A DNA stretch of 64,000 bases from Campylobacter gracilis (GTDB lineage: Bacteria; Campylobacterota; Campylobacteria; Campylobacterales; Campylobacteraceae): positions 2,170,001 through 2,234,000 of the forward strand of contig NZ_CP012196.1 of the NCBI RefSeq assembly GCF_001190745.1, read 5' to 3'. Each line of letters opens with the position of its first letter. Within the stretch, counting starts at the first letter, position 1. The position numbers were made by a program, and so were the translations under genes. This document shows, one piece after another, positions 28,783 to 37,024 of this stretch. The notes beneath the pieces were generated by a model, which saw only the letters and a list, made by a program, of their open reading frames with translations, did not search any database and was not told the origin of the DNA.

Positions 28783-29112
28783 CTAAAAAACCACTACTAA
28801 AAACCACTTAAACGGCGCGGGTGCCGAGATCGCGTGCGGCAAGCCCGCAGGCATTACGATGCTTTGCCCCGCTTTTACGCGGTGTTTCTGCCCGTCGATC
28901 GTGAAATCGCCCTCACCCTCAAGCACGTAAACGAACGCGTCGCCATCGGATTTATGCGAGCTGATCTCCTCGCCGCCGTCGAAGGCGAAAAGCGTCATAT
29001 TCAGCGCAGGATTTTGCGCGAGGGTGCGCGAAATCACCTTATGAGGGGCCACTTCGACTAGCGAAGCAAGCTCTACGGCCTTAGCGGCATCGATATTTTT
29101 GATGTGTTGCAT
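28783..29112 (-). CDS. Cupin-domain protein
   Basis: 109 residues, a single double-stranded beta-helix domain. It shows the cupin pattern GGEEISSHKSDGDAFVYVLE and later GQSIVMPAGLPHAISAPAPF; His in SHKSD and PHAI and the acidic residues between could bind a metal. The start is ATG 29112 behind AAGGAGAG; an upstream in-frame TTG at 29151 lacks a site. It follows the NnrS gene by 66 bases on the same strand and probably ends that operon. Ligand unknown. Confidence 0.85.
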   Translation of the reverse strand: MQHIKNIDAAKAVELASLVEVAPHKVISRTLAQNPALNMTLFAFDGGEEISSHKSDGDAFVYVLEGEGDFTIDGQKHRVKAGQSIVMPAGLPHAISAPAPFKWFLVVVF

Positions 29113-29178
29113 AAGCTCTCCTTGAAATGAAATTTGATCGATTTTAGCCAAAATTTGGCAAATCCGCTTTGATGATTA

Positions 29179-31740
29179 TCAATCCGGATCCGCGCTGAAA
29201 GGATTTTTCAGAAAGATCGGGATGAAATTTATCAGATATAGCGCGACTGCGGCGATGAAAAGCGCCGAGGGGATCATCACGTATAAAACAAAGCTCTCGC
29301 CCGCAAAAACGGCTCTTAAAGTCCCCGCGCTCAGAGCCAAAACGAGCGCCGCGCGGCTTAGGCGCGGGAAGTTTAGCGGCGAAATTCCGCTGTGGCGCTG
29401 GCCGGCGATCATTCCCACGAAAAGTATCGCTCCGTAGATATAGCAGATCGCGATGACGTGCAGCGGCGCGGCAGCGTATCCCCCGCGTATCAGCTCCCAG
29501 CCCAACCACGCATAGCCCGCCGCGCACGCAGCTTGCAACGCGTAGTAAAACGCCATATAGTGGCGGCTTAGAATTTCGACGTAGTGAAGCTCGCGAAGTT
29601 TCGCCAAAAACAAAAACCCAATGCCAAGCGCGATAAATCCGCACGCCGGCTCGCTTAAAAATGGCGTCGCGAGCGCCAAAGCGAAGGCGAGGAAAGCGGC
29701 TAAATTTTTGTAGATAAAATTTGGAATAAAAACGGCGTCTTTGAGCCCCGCCTCTCTTAGCGCTTCGTTGCCGATTACCACGCTTATGCGGTAGCTTACG
29801 ACGGCGATTGCCGCGACGTTGATATGCACGAAGCTAAGCAAAAACTTCTCATTCTCGCTCGCGCCATAGGCGGCAGAGCAGGCGCAAAACGCCGCAAGGA
29901 CTGCCAGGATGCTAAAATTATTCGAGTTTTTATCCAGCCACAAAAGCCATGCCGCAAAGATGAAAAATACCGCCCAAAACAGCGCCGTAATCGCAGCCGC
30001 AAGCCGTAAATTTAAAAAGCTCGCGATAAAAGCTGCGATCAGGCAGGCGGCAAAGGCGAGCGAGACGGGCTTTAGCGAGCCCTCAAAATTCGTCCAATCG
30101 GGCAGCGCGGTAAGCAAAAACGCCGCGTAGATGCACGAAGGCGCCAAAAACAGAAAATAAAATTTATGAGCGGCGACATAATCGATCGCCAGTGCATCGG
30201 GTGCTAAAAAGCTAAGCGCGCCTAGCGCCGCAAAAAAGCAGGCGCAAAGAACGAAGGCGCGCATCGGATGGGAGAAAAAATTTCTCGCGCGCTCACCTTT
30301 AAATTTAGGCGCGTAAAAGCCTAGCCGCTGCGCCGGGCACGGCTCGGAATTTTTGAGCTCCTGCGACGAAACGGGCTCAGTTTGGTTTTGCGTGGAATTA
30401 ACTTTGGAATCCTGATCGGAATTTTTAGAGCTCTGCGAGAAGGTTTGAACAGAACTCGGCTCGGCATGGCTTTGCGCGCGCGCGGATTTAAAATTTTGAC
30501 TTTGATCGGAATTTTTGGCGCTTTGTAAGAAGCTTAGCGGGAAATTCCGTTCGGAATTTTTAATGTTCTGCAAAAAGCTCGGTTTGGAATTTGGCTCGTA
30601 GTTTCTGCCGCTTTGCGAAAAACCCTGAGTGGAATTTTGATCGTAGCTTTTACCGTTTTGTGAGAAGTCCTGCGCGAGGTTTTGATTTTTGAAACTTTGC
30701 GCAGGATCCGCCTCTAAATTTCGATCGGAATTTTTAGCGCTCTGCGGGAATTTCGGCTCAAAATTTCGGCCCGAATTTCCGAAACCTTGCATAGACCCAG
30801 CTTCCCTGCCGCGAGCGAAATTCCAAAAATTTCGTATAAAATTTAAAGCGAAAATTTTGAAATTTTGTGCGGGCTCTGTCTCTAGGCTCCGAGCAAAATT
30901 TTTAAAATTTTCTGTGAAATCGGGGGCGGAACGTCTGAAATTTCGTGCGGCTTCGCAGCCTCTGTGCCTGTGCCAGAGGCTAGGTCTGCACAGCGTGCCG
31001 GCCTCGCTCTCAAAGTAAGAACTACGCGGCGCGAGAATTTTACTTTCGAAGCCCAATCTGCGCGGTGTGGGGGCTTCGCGCCCAAAACCCGTCAAATTGC
31101 GCGGATTAGCGCTCTTGTCAGCACCTTCGCCGGCGCGGATTTGCTTTTTTAAATTTACAAATTGCGAGGCAGCGAGGTTAAATTTCTTTAAATTTACGGA
31201 GCCAAAATTCTTAAAATTGCACGCGTCGTGTAAAATCAAAAAATTCCGCACCGCACAAAAGGTGCCTAGAGCGGGATTTTGCTCGCTACCTAGCCCACTT
31301 GCATCGCAAAACAGCGAGCGATAGGCGCTCAATCCGCACGCATCAAAACTGCAACGCGGAAAGGCGTCTCGGTTCGCGCCAAATTTGTAGTACAAATGAA
31401 CGCCCTGCTTCGCGTCAACGCGCCGCAAGTAAGTACTCGCGCTAGAGCCGCAGTATGCATCACCGCTAAATTTCGCCGAATTTCGCGCGGCAAAATCGCA
31501 GCGCCCTGCGCCGTTCAATAGCACGCTCACGCTATAATCGCAGTTCGCACGGCTGCGCAGTTCGTATTTCGGTGTGATAAAATCGCAGCGCCCTGTATCC
31601 TGTGAGAGGCTGTGTCTGCCCGCGCCCGGATCGCGATGCGCACCAAAGCTCCGTTTGCTCGCGCATAGGCCGCAACGTAAGTTTAAATTTCGTGCGGAAC
31701 CTCCCTGTTCGCGCGCACTAAATATAAAATTTCTATTCAT
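29179..31740 (-). CDS. NnrS family membrane protein with long repetitive N-terminal extension
   Basis: The last 361 residues (from Met 493, base 30264) match NnrS, a heme/copper-binding membrane protein linked to nitric-oxide resistance: about twelve hydrophobic spans beginning RAFVLCACFFAALGALSF, with AAHKFYFLFLAPSCIYAAFL and LTALPDW matching the first conserved block. The preceding 492 residues have no match I know: a Cys/Arg-rich part (1-300), then (about 310-460) imperfect 15-residue repeats such as FSQSGRNYEPNSKPS and FLQNIKNSERNFPLS. The frame is open from ATG 31740, which overlaps the ABC ATPase stop by 8 bases. Either the extension is real and translationally coupled, or NnrS starts internally and the upstream frame is open by chance; 492 codons without a stop favours translation. 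Confidence 0.7.
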   Translation of the reverse strand: MNRNFIFSAREQGGSARNLNLRCGLCASKRSFGAHRDPGAGRHSLSQDTGRCDFITPKYELRSRANCDYSVSVLLNGAGRCDFAARNSAKFSGDAYCGSSASTYLRRVDAKQGVHLYYKFGANRDAFPRCSFDACGLSAYRSLFCDASGLGSEQNPALGTFCAVRNFLILHDACNFKNFGSVNLKKFNLAASQFVNLKKQIRAGEGADKSANPRNLTGFGREAPTPRRLGFESKILAPRSSYFESEAGTLCRPSLWHRHRGCEAARNFRRSAPDFTENFKNFARSLETEPAQNFKIFALNFIRNFWNFARGREAGSMQGFGNSGRNFEPKFPQSAKNSDRNLEADPAQSFKNQNLAQDFSQNGKSYDQNSTQGFSQSGRNYEPNSKPSFLQNIKNSERNFPLSFLQSAKNSDQSQNFKSARAQSHAEPSSVQTFSQSSKNSDQDSKVNSTQNQTEPVSSQELKNSEPCPAQRLGFYAPKFKGERARNFFSHPMRAFVLCACFFAALGALSFLAPDALAIDYVAAHKFYFLFLAPSCIYAAFLLTALPDWTNFEGSLKPVSLAFAACLIAAFIASFLNLRLAAAITALFWAVFFIFAAWLLWLDKNSNNFSILAVLAAFCACSAAYGASENEKFLLSFVHINVAAIAVVSYRISVVIGNEALREAGLKDAVFIPNFIYKNLAAFLAFALALATPFLSEPACGFIALGIGFLFLAKLRELHYVEILSRHYMAFYYALQAACAAGYAWLGWELIRGGYAAAPLHVIAICYIYGAILFVGMIAGQRHSGISPLNFPRLSRAALVLALSAGTLRAVFAGESFVLYVMIPSALFIAAVALYLINFIPIFLKNPFSADPD
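30350..30810 (-). repeat. Degenerate 45-base in-frame repeats in NnrS gene
   Basis: About eight to ten imperfect units, each encoding 15 residues of the form F-S/L-Q-N/S-x-K/R-N-S/Y-D/E. The plus strand shows recurring TCGGAATTTTTAG...CTCTGCG blocks. Two-fold variation in spacing occurs at the distal end. Confidence 0.7.
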
Positions 31741-32425
31741 AATAGCTCACTCCCCTAAACTGCTCGCTTACCACGCGCTCTTCGTACTGCTCGTCGCGCG
31801 CGCTTAGCGGTTCGTCCAGGCTCACGATGCGCCTAAGCCCCATCCCTTTGGGCTCAAGCTCGATGATCTCGTGGCTTAGGCGTGCGGCTTCGAAGCGGTC
31901 GTGGGTCACCAAAAGGCAGGCAAGCCCCTCGTGCTCGATCTTTGAGACCAAAATTTCGATCAGCACGCCGCGCAGATCGCGATCTAGACCTACAAATGGC
32001 TCATCAAGCAGCGCCAGATCGCAGCCGCTAAGGATAGTGCGCAAAAACGCCGTGCGCTTTTGCATGCCGCCGCTTAGCTCGCGCGGGAATTTATTCAGAT
32101 CGCTCGGGCTTAGCCCGATCTTTGCGGCAAGGGCGTAAATTTCGCTCACGCCCGCGGGGCTAAAAATTTCGATATTTTTAAGCGCCGTGAGGTTCGGCAG
32201 CAGGCGGTTTTCTTGAAACAAAAAGCTGATTTTCTTAAAGCCGTTTTCGATCTGCCCGCTTTTTTTATCCTCCAGCCCGCAGACCAGCCGCAAAAGCGAA
32301 GTCTTGCCGCAGCCGCTCGGGCCAAAGAGCGTCTTTACTTCGCCCGCGCGCAACTGCAAGGAAAAATCTGAAATTATAACGTCGCGCAGAATTTCGTAGC
32401 GCAGATTTGAAATTTTTAGCATCAT
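31733..32425 (-). CDS. ABC transporter ATP-binding protein (SsuB/ThiZ/TauB-like)
   Basis: Energises the adjacent permease. About 230 residues: Walker A GPSGCGKTSL, signature LSGGMQKR, Walker B LALLDEP, H-loop LLVTHD. The start used is ATG 32425, overlapping the permease stop as ATGA; a longer frame upstream reads into the permease gene and is rejected. Substrate group (sulfonate, nitrate, pyrimidine precursor) cannot be told from the ATPase. Confidence 0.88.
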   Translation of the reverse strand: MMLKISNLRYEILRDVIISDFSLQLRAGEVKTLFGPSGCGKTSLLRLVCGLEDKKSGQIENGFKKISFLFQENRLLPNLTALKNIEIFSPAGVSEIYALAAKIGLSPSDLNKFPRELSGGMQKRTAFLRTILSGCDLALLDEPFVGLDRDLRGVLIEILVSKIEHEGLACLLVTHDRFEAARLSHEIIELEPKGMGLRRIVSLDEPLSARDEQYEERVVSEQFRGVSYYE

Positions 32426-33219
32426 CTGCTCCACGGCATCAGTAAAATTTGAAGCGGCTTGGTCACGAGATAATCGAAAAGCGCCGTAAAGGCTATGGCT
32501 AGGCACACATACGCCATGACCTCGACCGTATCGATATTGACGCGCGCTTCGGCGATCTTTGCGCCGATGCCGTCGTTCGCGCCCAAAAGCTCCGCCATTA
32601 CAAGCACTTTCGCGCCGTTGCTGACCGCGACGTAAATCGCAGGGAGCAGCCGTTCGATTAGATGCGGCGCGTAGAGGTAGCGCAGTTTTTTAAAAAAGGA
32701 GCTTTTGTAGCTGTCGAAAAGCTCGGTGTATTCGGCGCTCACGCTAGCCATCGCCTGCGCCGCGGACGCAAAAGTCATCGGCGCGACGACGATAACGACG
32801 GTAAAAAGCACGCTTGTATCGCCGAAATGAAACCAAAATATCGCAAGCACGATCCAAACGATGGGCGGAGTCGAAAGAAGCACGGTAATTAGCGGATTTA
32901 GAAAGGCTCGCAGGCTTTTGAAATACCCTGCCGCAAGCCCGCTGCAAATCCCCGCAAAAAGCGCGAGAAAGGTGCCTGCAAGCGCGCGCTTAAGCGACAG
33001 GACTAGATCGTTTGCGGCGAAATTTTTTAAAATTTCGCACGCCTTAGAAAAAACAGCCGCGGGTTCGGGCAGGATGAGCGGCCCGTAAGCCTCGCTCGCC
33101 ACCTGCCAGACGGCTATGAAAAAGCACACCGCCCCTAGGCTCGCAAAGCCGCCCCATAGATAGTCTATGACGTAAAATACGGGGTTTTGAGCTTTGCGAA
33201 TTTTATCGATTTTTAGCAT
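32422..33219 (-). CDS. ABC transporter permease (SsuC/ThiX/TauC-like)
   Basis: Inner-membrane permease of the nitrate/sulfonate/taurine type. 265 residues, about six spans. The ATPase-contact loop appears as EYTELFDSYKSSFFKKLRYL and then APHLIERLLPAIYVAVSNGA, with the usual EAA-loop Gly. The start overlaps the binding-protein stop by 7 bases and the end overlaps the ATPase start. Confidence 0.9.
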   Translation of the reverse strand: MLKIDKIRKAQNPVFYVIDYLWGGFASLGAVCFFIAVWQVASEAYGPLILPEPAAVFSKACEILKNFAANDLVLSLKRALAGTFLALFAGICSGLAAGYFKSLRAFLNPLITVLLSTPPIVWIVLAIFWFHFGDTSVLFTVVIVVAPMTFASAAQAMASVSAEYTELFDSYKSSFFKKLRYLYAPHLIERLLPAIYVAVSNGAKVLVMAELLGANDGIGAKIAEARVNIDTVEVMAYVCLAIAFTALFDYLVTKPLQILLMPWSR

Positions 33220-34172
33220 AGAAAAAACTCGTCCTTAGGCATCGCGCCGCCGATGAGCTTGGGGTTAAATTCCATCAAAATTTCATAAAATTTCAAAAGC
33301 TCGTCCTTGATCTCGCTAGGCTTTTTGACGCACAAATTCGACATATCGATGCTCATAAATATCGCAGGCGGCGGCGTAGGAAAGAAATTTGTCCCGATCG
33401 CCGCGGCGCTTTGTTTGTTTGCTTTGATCCACGCAAGCGCGTCTGCCAGATCGGCATTTAAAATTTCAAAATCTGCCTTTCTCGCGGCGTAAAAATCGGT
33501 ATCGGCGATGATGCCTGCTTGCGGGATGATGGGCTTTACCGAAAACGCCTGCGCCCACATATCGCTTAAATTTGCCCCTCGCTGCACGGCGATGCCTGAT
33601 ACTTTGCCCTTTAAGATCATAGCGCTTGCTAGTGGCTCGACCGTGATCGCGACGTCGTAGTCTTTGGCCAAAAACAGCTGCGCGCTCTCTGCGGGGCTAG
33701 CGGTGTAGTCGATATTTAGCCCGCCAATGCCCTGCTTTTTCGCTATGGCTCGCACGATGATGTCCAGCATATCGTTTTTAAAAGGCATGACGATCTTTTT
33801 GCCCTTCAGCTGCGCAAATTCCGTTATCTTCTCGCCTTTGCTCATCACGAAATTTAGCCCCTCGGTGAGGATATTTACCATGCCGATCTTGCGCCCTTGA
33901 TTTGCGAGGTTCACCCCCACGTTGCTAGGGCTCATCATAACCTTATACTCGCCGCTTGCTACGCCCGCGCGAAGCTGATCGGGATCGCGCCAAAGCTCAA
34001 GCTTCGCGTCGTATTTTTTGCCGATCTGCCCCTGCATGCACGCAACGCCGATGATGAGGCTAGGCATCGCGGGCGCGCCGTAGATAGTAAAAGCTTCCTT
34101 TGCAAAAAGAGGGCTAGCAAGCCCGCTAGCCGCCAACGCAGACGTTAGTTTTAAGAAATTTCTTCTTTGCAT
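33213..34172 (-). CDS. ABC transporter substrate-binding protein (NMT1/THI5/SsuA-like), Tat signal
   Basis: Periplasmic binding protein. 319 residues. The N-terminus MQRRNFLKLTSALAASGLAS is a twin-arginine signal (RRNFLK), suggesting folded or cofactor-linked export. The mature part has the NMT1-like pattern (GAPAMPSLIIGVACMQGQIG near the N-terminus, ASGEYKVMMSPSNVGVNLA, FAQLKGKKIVMPFKNDM). First gene of a minus-strand operon (binding protein, permease, ATPase, NnrS, cupin). Ligand unknown; the NnrS neighbour hints at a nitrogen-oxide or metal-related role. Confidence 0.85.
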   Translation of the reverse strand: MQRRNFLKLTSALAASGLASPLFAKEAFTIYGAPAMPSLIIGVACMQGQIGKKYDAKLELWRDPDQLRAGVASGEYKVMMSPSNVGVNLANQGRKIGMVNILTEGLNFVMSKGEKITEFAQLKGKKIVMPFKNDMLDIIVRAIAKKQGIGGLNIDYTASPAESAQLFLAKDYDVAITVEPLASAMILKGKVSGIAVQRGANLSDMWAQAFSVKPIIPQAGIIADTDFYAARKADFEILNADLADALAWIKANKQSAAAIGTNFFPTPPPAIFMSIDMSNLCVKKPSEIKDELLKFYEILMEFNPKLIGGAMPKDEFFLC

Positions 34173-34225
34173 ATTCTCCTCTTTTCATTCCTGCCAAACG
34201 GCAAGATTTTGATAATCGATGTGCA

Positions 34226-34231
34226 ATTATA
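34226..34231 (-). promoter_or_regulatory. -10 box of the ABC/NnrS operon
   Basis: ATTATA on the plus strand (TATAAT in sense), about 55 bases before the binding-protein start. No FNR-type half-site is convincing. Confidence 0.45.
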
Positions 34232-34331
34232 TCAAAAATAGGAGTGATTCGGTTTGATTAAGCTCAATAGTCCGGTTTTAAATTTTAATGCGTTAAAATT
34301 TAAAACGCCCCGCAGCGGTAAAATTTTATGC

Positions 34332-34337
34332 TAAAAT
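34332..34337 (+). promoter_or_regulatory. Original ilvD promoter -10 (now before the truncated copy)
   Basis: TAAAAT about 29 bases before the ATG of the truncated ilvD copy. Probably the ancestral ilvD promoter, now separated from the intact gene by the restriction island. Confidence 0.4.
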
Positions 34338-34365
34338 GGAGAAAATTTCAATTCAAGGACACAAA

Positions 34366-34442
34366 ATGAGAAGCGACATCATCAAAAAAGGCTATACGCG
34401 CGCGCCGCACAGAAGCTTGCTAAGAGCGACGGGATAAAGGAC
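34366..34442 (+). pseudogene. ilvD: Truncated ilvD 5' fragment (duplicated start)
   Basis: ATG with AAGGA site, then [23 protein letters not shown] and an immediate TAA. It matches the first 25 codons of the intact ilvD at 39901 with only three differences over 76 bases, one a single-base deletion that creates the stop. Similarity extends more weakly about 25 bases upstream. This is one side of a direct repeat that brackets the type III restriction genes. Confidence 0.9.
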
Positions 34443-34520
34443 AGCTATAATGGATGTTTTCGCATGCCAATAACTGCTTCAAAATTAGGTATTTAAAGCT
34501 ATCCGTAATTTAAAAATAGT

Positions 34521-34526
34521 TATAAT
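34521..34526 (+). promoter_or_regulatory. -10 box upstream of mod
   Basis: TATAAT 21 bases before the mod start, in AT-rich DNA that enters with the island; another TATAAT at 34446. Confidence 0.5.
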
Positions 34527-34546
34527 TTAAATTAAAAAGGCTTGCA

Positions 34547-37018
34547 ATGGATTATAAAAAAGCATTTTACTCAAAACTAGAAGACTGCTACTTGGGTGCA
34601 AAGATCAAGGATACGAAAGATAAAAGCGGTTTTGGTAATCTTTTAAGCATAAAAGAGCGATACTTTGAGCATATTAAGCAAATTTTAGATAAGCGAATTC
34701 CGTCAACGGACGATTTTGACGAACACGAAATTTATAACAAGCTTTACACATTTTTCGACAGTTATCTAAACGAAACCGGCACGCCGTTTTTTACCGATAC
34801 GCCTATTTATAAAAATATCTATGCAAAAATTTACTCAAATTCTAAAGACACGAGCCTATTTTATAAAACGCAAAATTTATACTACGTAAAATCGGACGTT
34901 ATATATAAAAGTATGACGCTAAGCGATGAAAACGCTAAATTTGCAGTGGAATTTAACGCAGACGAGTTTCGCCGCTCAATCGATAACGTAAAATCAAAGC
35001 TAATTTTTAAATTCGCCGGACTAGACCAAGGTGCGAATTCACAGGCGCAAACTTCGCTAATCAAAATAAACGTAACGAATCAAAGCGAGCTATTTAAGGA
35101 CTTAAAAAGCGTTTTTAAGCAAGGAAGCGGCGAATTTACGGACGATTTCCTAAAAGAGATAAAATTACTTAAAATCGACGAAGACGAGCTTAAAAAGGTA
35201 TTTCGTAGCTACAAAAAGCAAAACGAAGTGGATTTTTTTATCCATAAAGACGCCGAGAATTTTTTGAAAGAGCAGTTCGAGTTATGGATGTTTAGCCATC
35301 TTTACGGCGATAGCGAGACACATAAGTGGCAGTCTTACGCGATTGAGAGATTACAAAAAATCCGCAATATCGCATTTGAATTAATCGAGATCATCGCCAA
35401 ATTTGAAAATGAGCTAAAAGCGATTTGGCTAAAACCGAAATTCGCCAAAAATACTCAATACGTTTTTACGCTAGATTTAATCCCTAATTTCGATGTTTCG
35501 CTCGTTACCGACAAGCAAATTGCCGAGTGGAAAGAGTTAAATTTAGTCGACGTTAATTTCACCACCGATACCTTAAAAACAGAATTTGAAAAGTTTAAAT
35601 TTCTACCGCTCGATACGAAATTTTTAAGCAATAAAAATAGACTGGATTTGCTTAGCAGGTTTGAAAATCTAGACGAAATTTTAAACGGCGAACTAGTAAA
35701 ATCGGATAATTTTGCCGCGCTAAATACTCTGATGCCTCGTTATAAAGGTAAAATCGATCTCATCTATATCGATCCACCGTTTAACACGGGCTCGGACTTT
35801 GAGTATAAAGACCGCTTCCAAGATGCGACGTGGCTGACGTTAATGCAAAACCGCCTAGAGCTAGCACGTGAAATTTTAAGCGATCGCGGGAGCTTTTATT
35901 TACACCTTGATGAGAATGCCGACTTCTTAGGCAGAATGCTTTTAGACGAAATTTTCAATTTTGATGAGTGTAAAAAAATAACCTTTAACACAAATGCTAC
36001 AAAGGACGAGGAAGCTGATTTGTTTGGTTATAAAAGCTTTGGTAATAATTTTGCGCTAAAGAGTTCGACTATATTTTTTATAAAAAATGGAAATAGTATA
36101 TTTAATAAATTATGGAAACCGAACAGAAACATAAGTCAATTAAATTTAGGTCAGCTAGATCTAATAGCTGTGGCTAAAACAAATTGTCCCAAAAAAATAA
36201 AAGACTATAATTTTTTAATTGAACAATATGAAAACGATAAATTAAAATTACAAAGTGTTGATATTTCTAATGAAAAAATATATCCAGTAGGTGATATATG
36301 GAACGATATATATTCTTTTACGCAATCAGAGATGAGAGTTAGTGAAAATATTTCTTTTTATAGCTCACAAAAACCAGAACATATGATTAGACGTATTATA
36401 CAAGCCAGCTCAAATCAAAACAATTTAGTTTTAGATTTTTTTACTGGAAGCGGAACTACTTGTTCGGTAGCTCATAAACTAAAAAGAAGATGGATCGGCA
36501 TAGAAATGGGAAATCATTTCTATGAAAAGTATTTAAGTTTTAACAAAGAAAGCAAAACATTTGAGTATAGACTTGGCTTATTAGGTAGGATGAAAAATGT
36601 TTTAGCAGGAGATAAATCTTTTTTTGCTATGAATAAATCCAGAAGGTCGTCGCTATCTAATATCATTGGCTATAAAGGCGGTGGAGCGTTTAGATACTAC
36701 GAACTGGAAAGTTACGAAGAGGCTTTAAATGAGTGTGAATACGCACTAGATGAGAACGGTGTAATAGATTATCGCAGATCACGTAAGCTCATAAAGAAGC
36801 TAAATAAGGGTGAAAAAGTGTGCCTTGATATGGTCGGATACAGAGGTGAATTTGACATTTTTTTGAGTTATTCAAATTTGACTGGCGCGAAAATCAAACG
36901 AATTTTTGCGCGTGACGACGTAGAGTGCGCGGAATTTGAAAACGGTGAAATAATGCAAAAAGATGACATCGATATGGCAAAATTTCCTAAAATCCGCGAC
37001 CTAATCTGGTGGGAGTAA
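34547..37018 (+). CDS. mod: Type III restriction-modification system methyltransferase (Mod)
   Basis: Adenine-N6 methyltransferase and specificity subunit. 823 residues of beta-class order: motif IV DPPF at 409-412 (IDPPFNTGSDFEYKD) precedes motif I FTGSGTT at 632-638. The target-recognition region between them (about 480-620) is markedly AT-richer than the rest, as expected for a hypervariable domain. A long N-terminal domain (1-380) and a C-terminal Res-contact region flank the core. No simple-sequence repeat is visible, so phase variation is not indicated. The res gene starts 6 bases after the stop. Confidence 0.93.
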   Translation: MDYKKAFYSKLEDCYLGAKIKDTKDKSGFGNLLSIKERYFEHIKQILDKRIPSTDDFDEHEIYNKLYTFFDSYLNETGTPFFTDTPIYKNIYAKIYSNSKDTSLFYKTQNLYYVKSDVIYKSMTLSDENAKFAVEFNADEFRRSIDNVKSKLIFKFAGLDQGANSQAQTSLIKINVTNQSELFKDLKSVFKQGSGEFTDDFLKEIKLLKIDEDELKKVFRSYKKQNEVDFFIHKDAENFLKEQFELWMFSHLYGDSETHKWQSYAIERLQKIRNIAFELIEIIAKFENELKAIWLKPKFAKNTQYVFTLDLIPNFDVSLVTDKQIAEWKELNLVDVNFTTDTLKTEFEKFKFLPLDTKFLSNKNRLDLLSRFENLDEILNGELVKSDNFAALNTLMPRYKGKIDLIYIDPPFNTGSDFEYKDRFQDATWLTLMQNRLELAREILSDRGSFYLHLDENADFLGRMLLDEIFNFDECKKITFNTNATKDEEADLFGYKSFGNNFALKSSTIFFIKNGNSIFNKLWKPNRNISQLNLGQLDLIAVAKTNCPKKIKDYNFLIEQYENDKLKLQSVDISNEKIYPVGDIWNDIYSFTQSEMRVSENISFYSSQKPEHMIRRIIQASSNQNNLVLDFFTGSGTTCSVAHKLKRRWIGIEMGNHFYEKYLSFNKESKTFEYRLGLLGRMKNVLAGDKSFFAMNKSRRSSLSNIIGYKGGGAFRYYELESYEEALNECEYALDENGVIDYRRSRKLIKKLNKGEKVCLDMVGYRGEFDIFLSYSNLTGAKIKRIFARDDVECAEFENGEIMQKDDIDMAKFPKIRDLIWWE

Positions 37019-37024
37019 AATAAA

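Noticed and set aside
30350-30810. CRISPR array in the repeat region of the NnrS gene
   Set aside because: Units are degenerate and contiguous, without identical repeats or unique spacers, and keep a reading frame.
34200-34260. FNR-type site before the ABC/NnrS operon
   Set aside because: TTGAT and ATCAA words occur but not with the four-base spacing the site needs.
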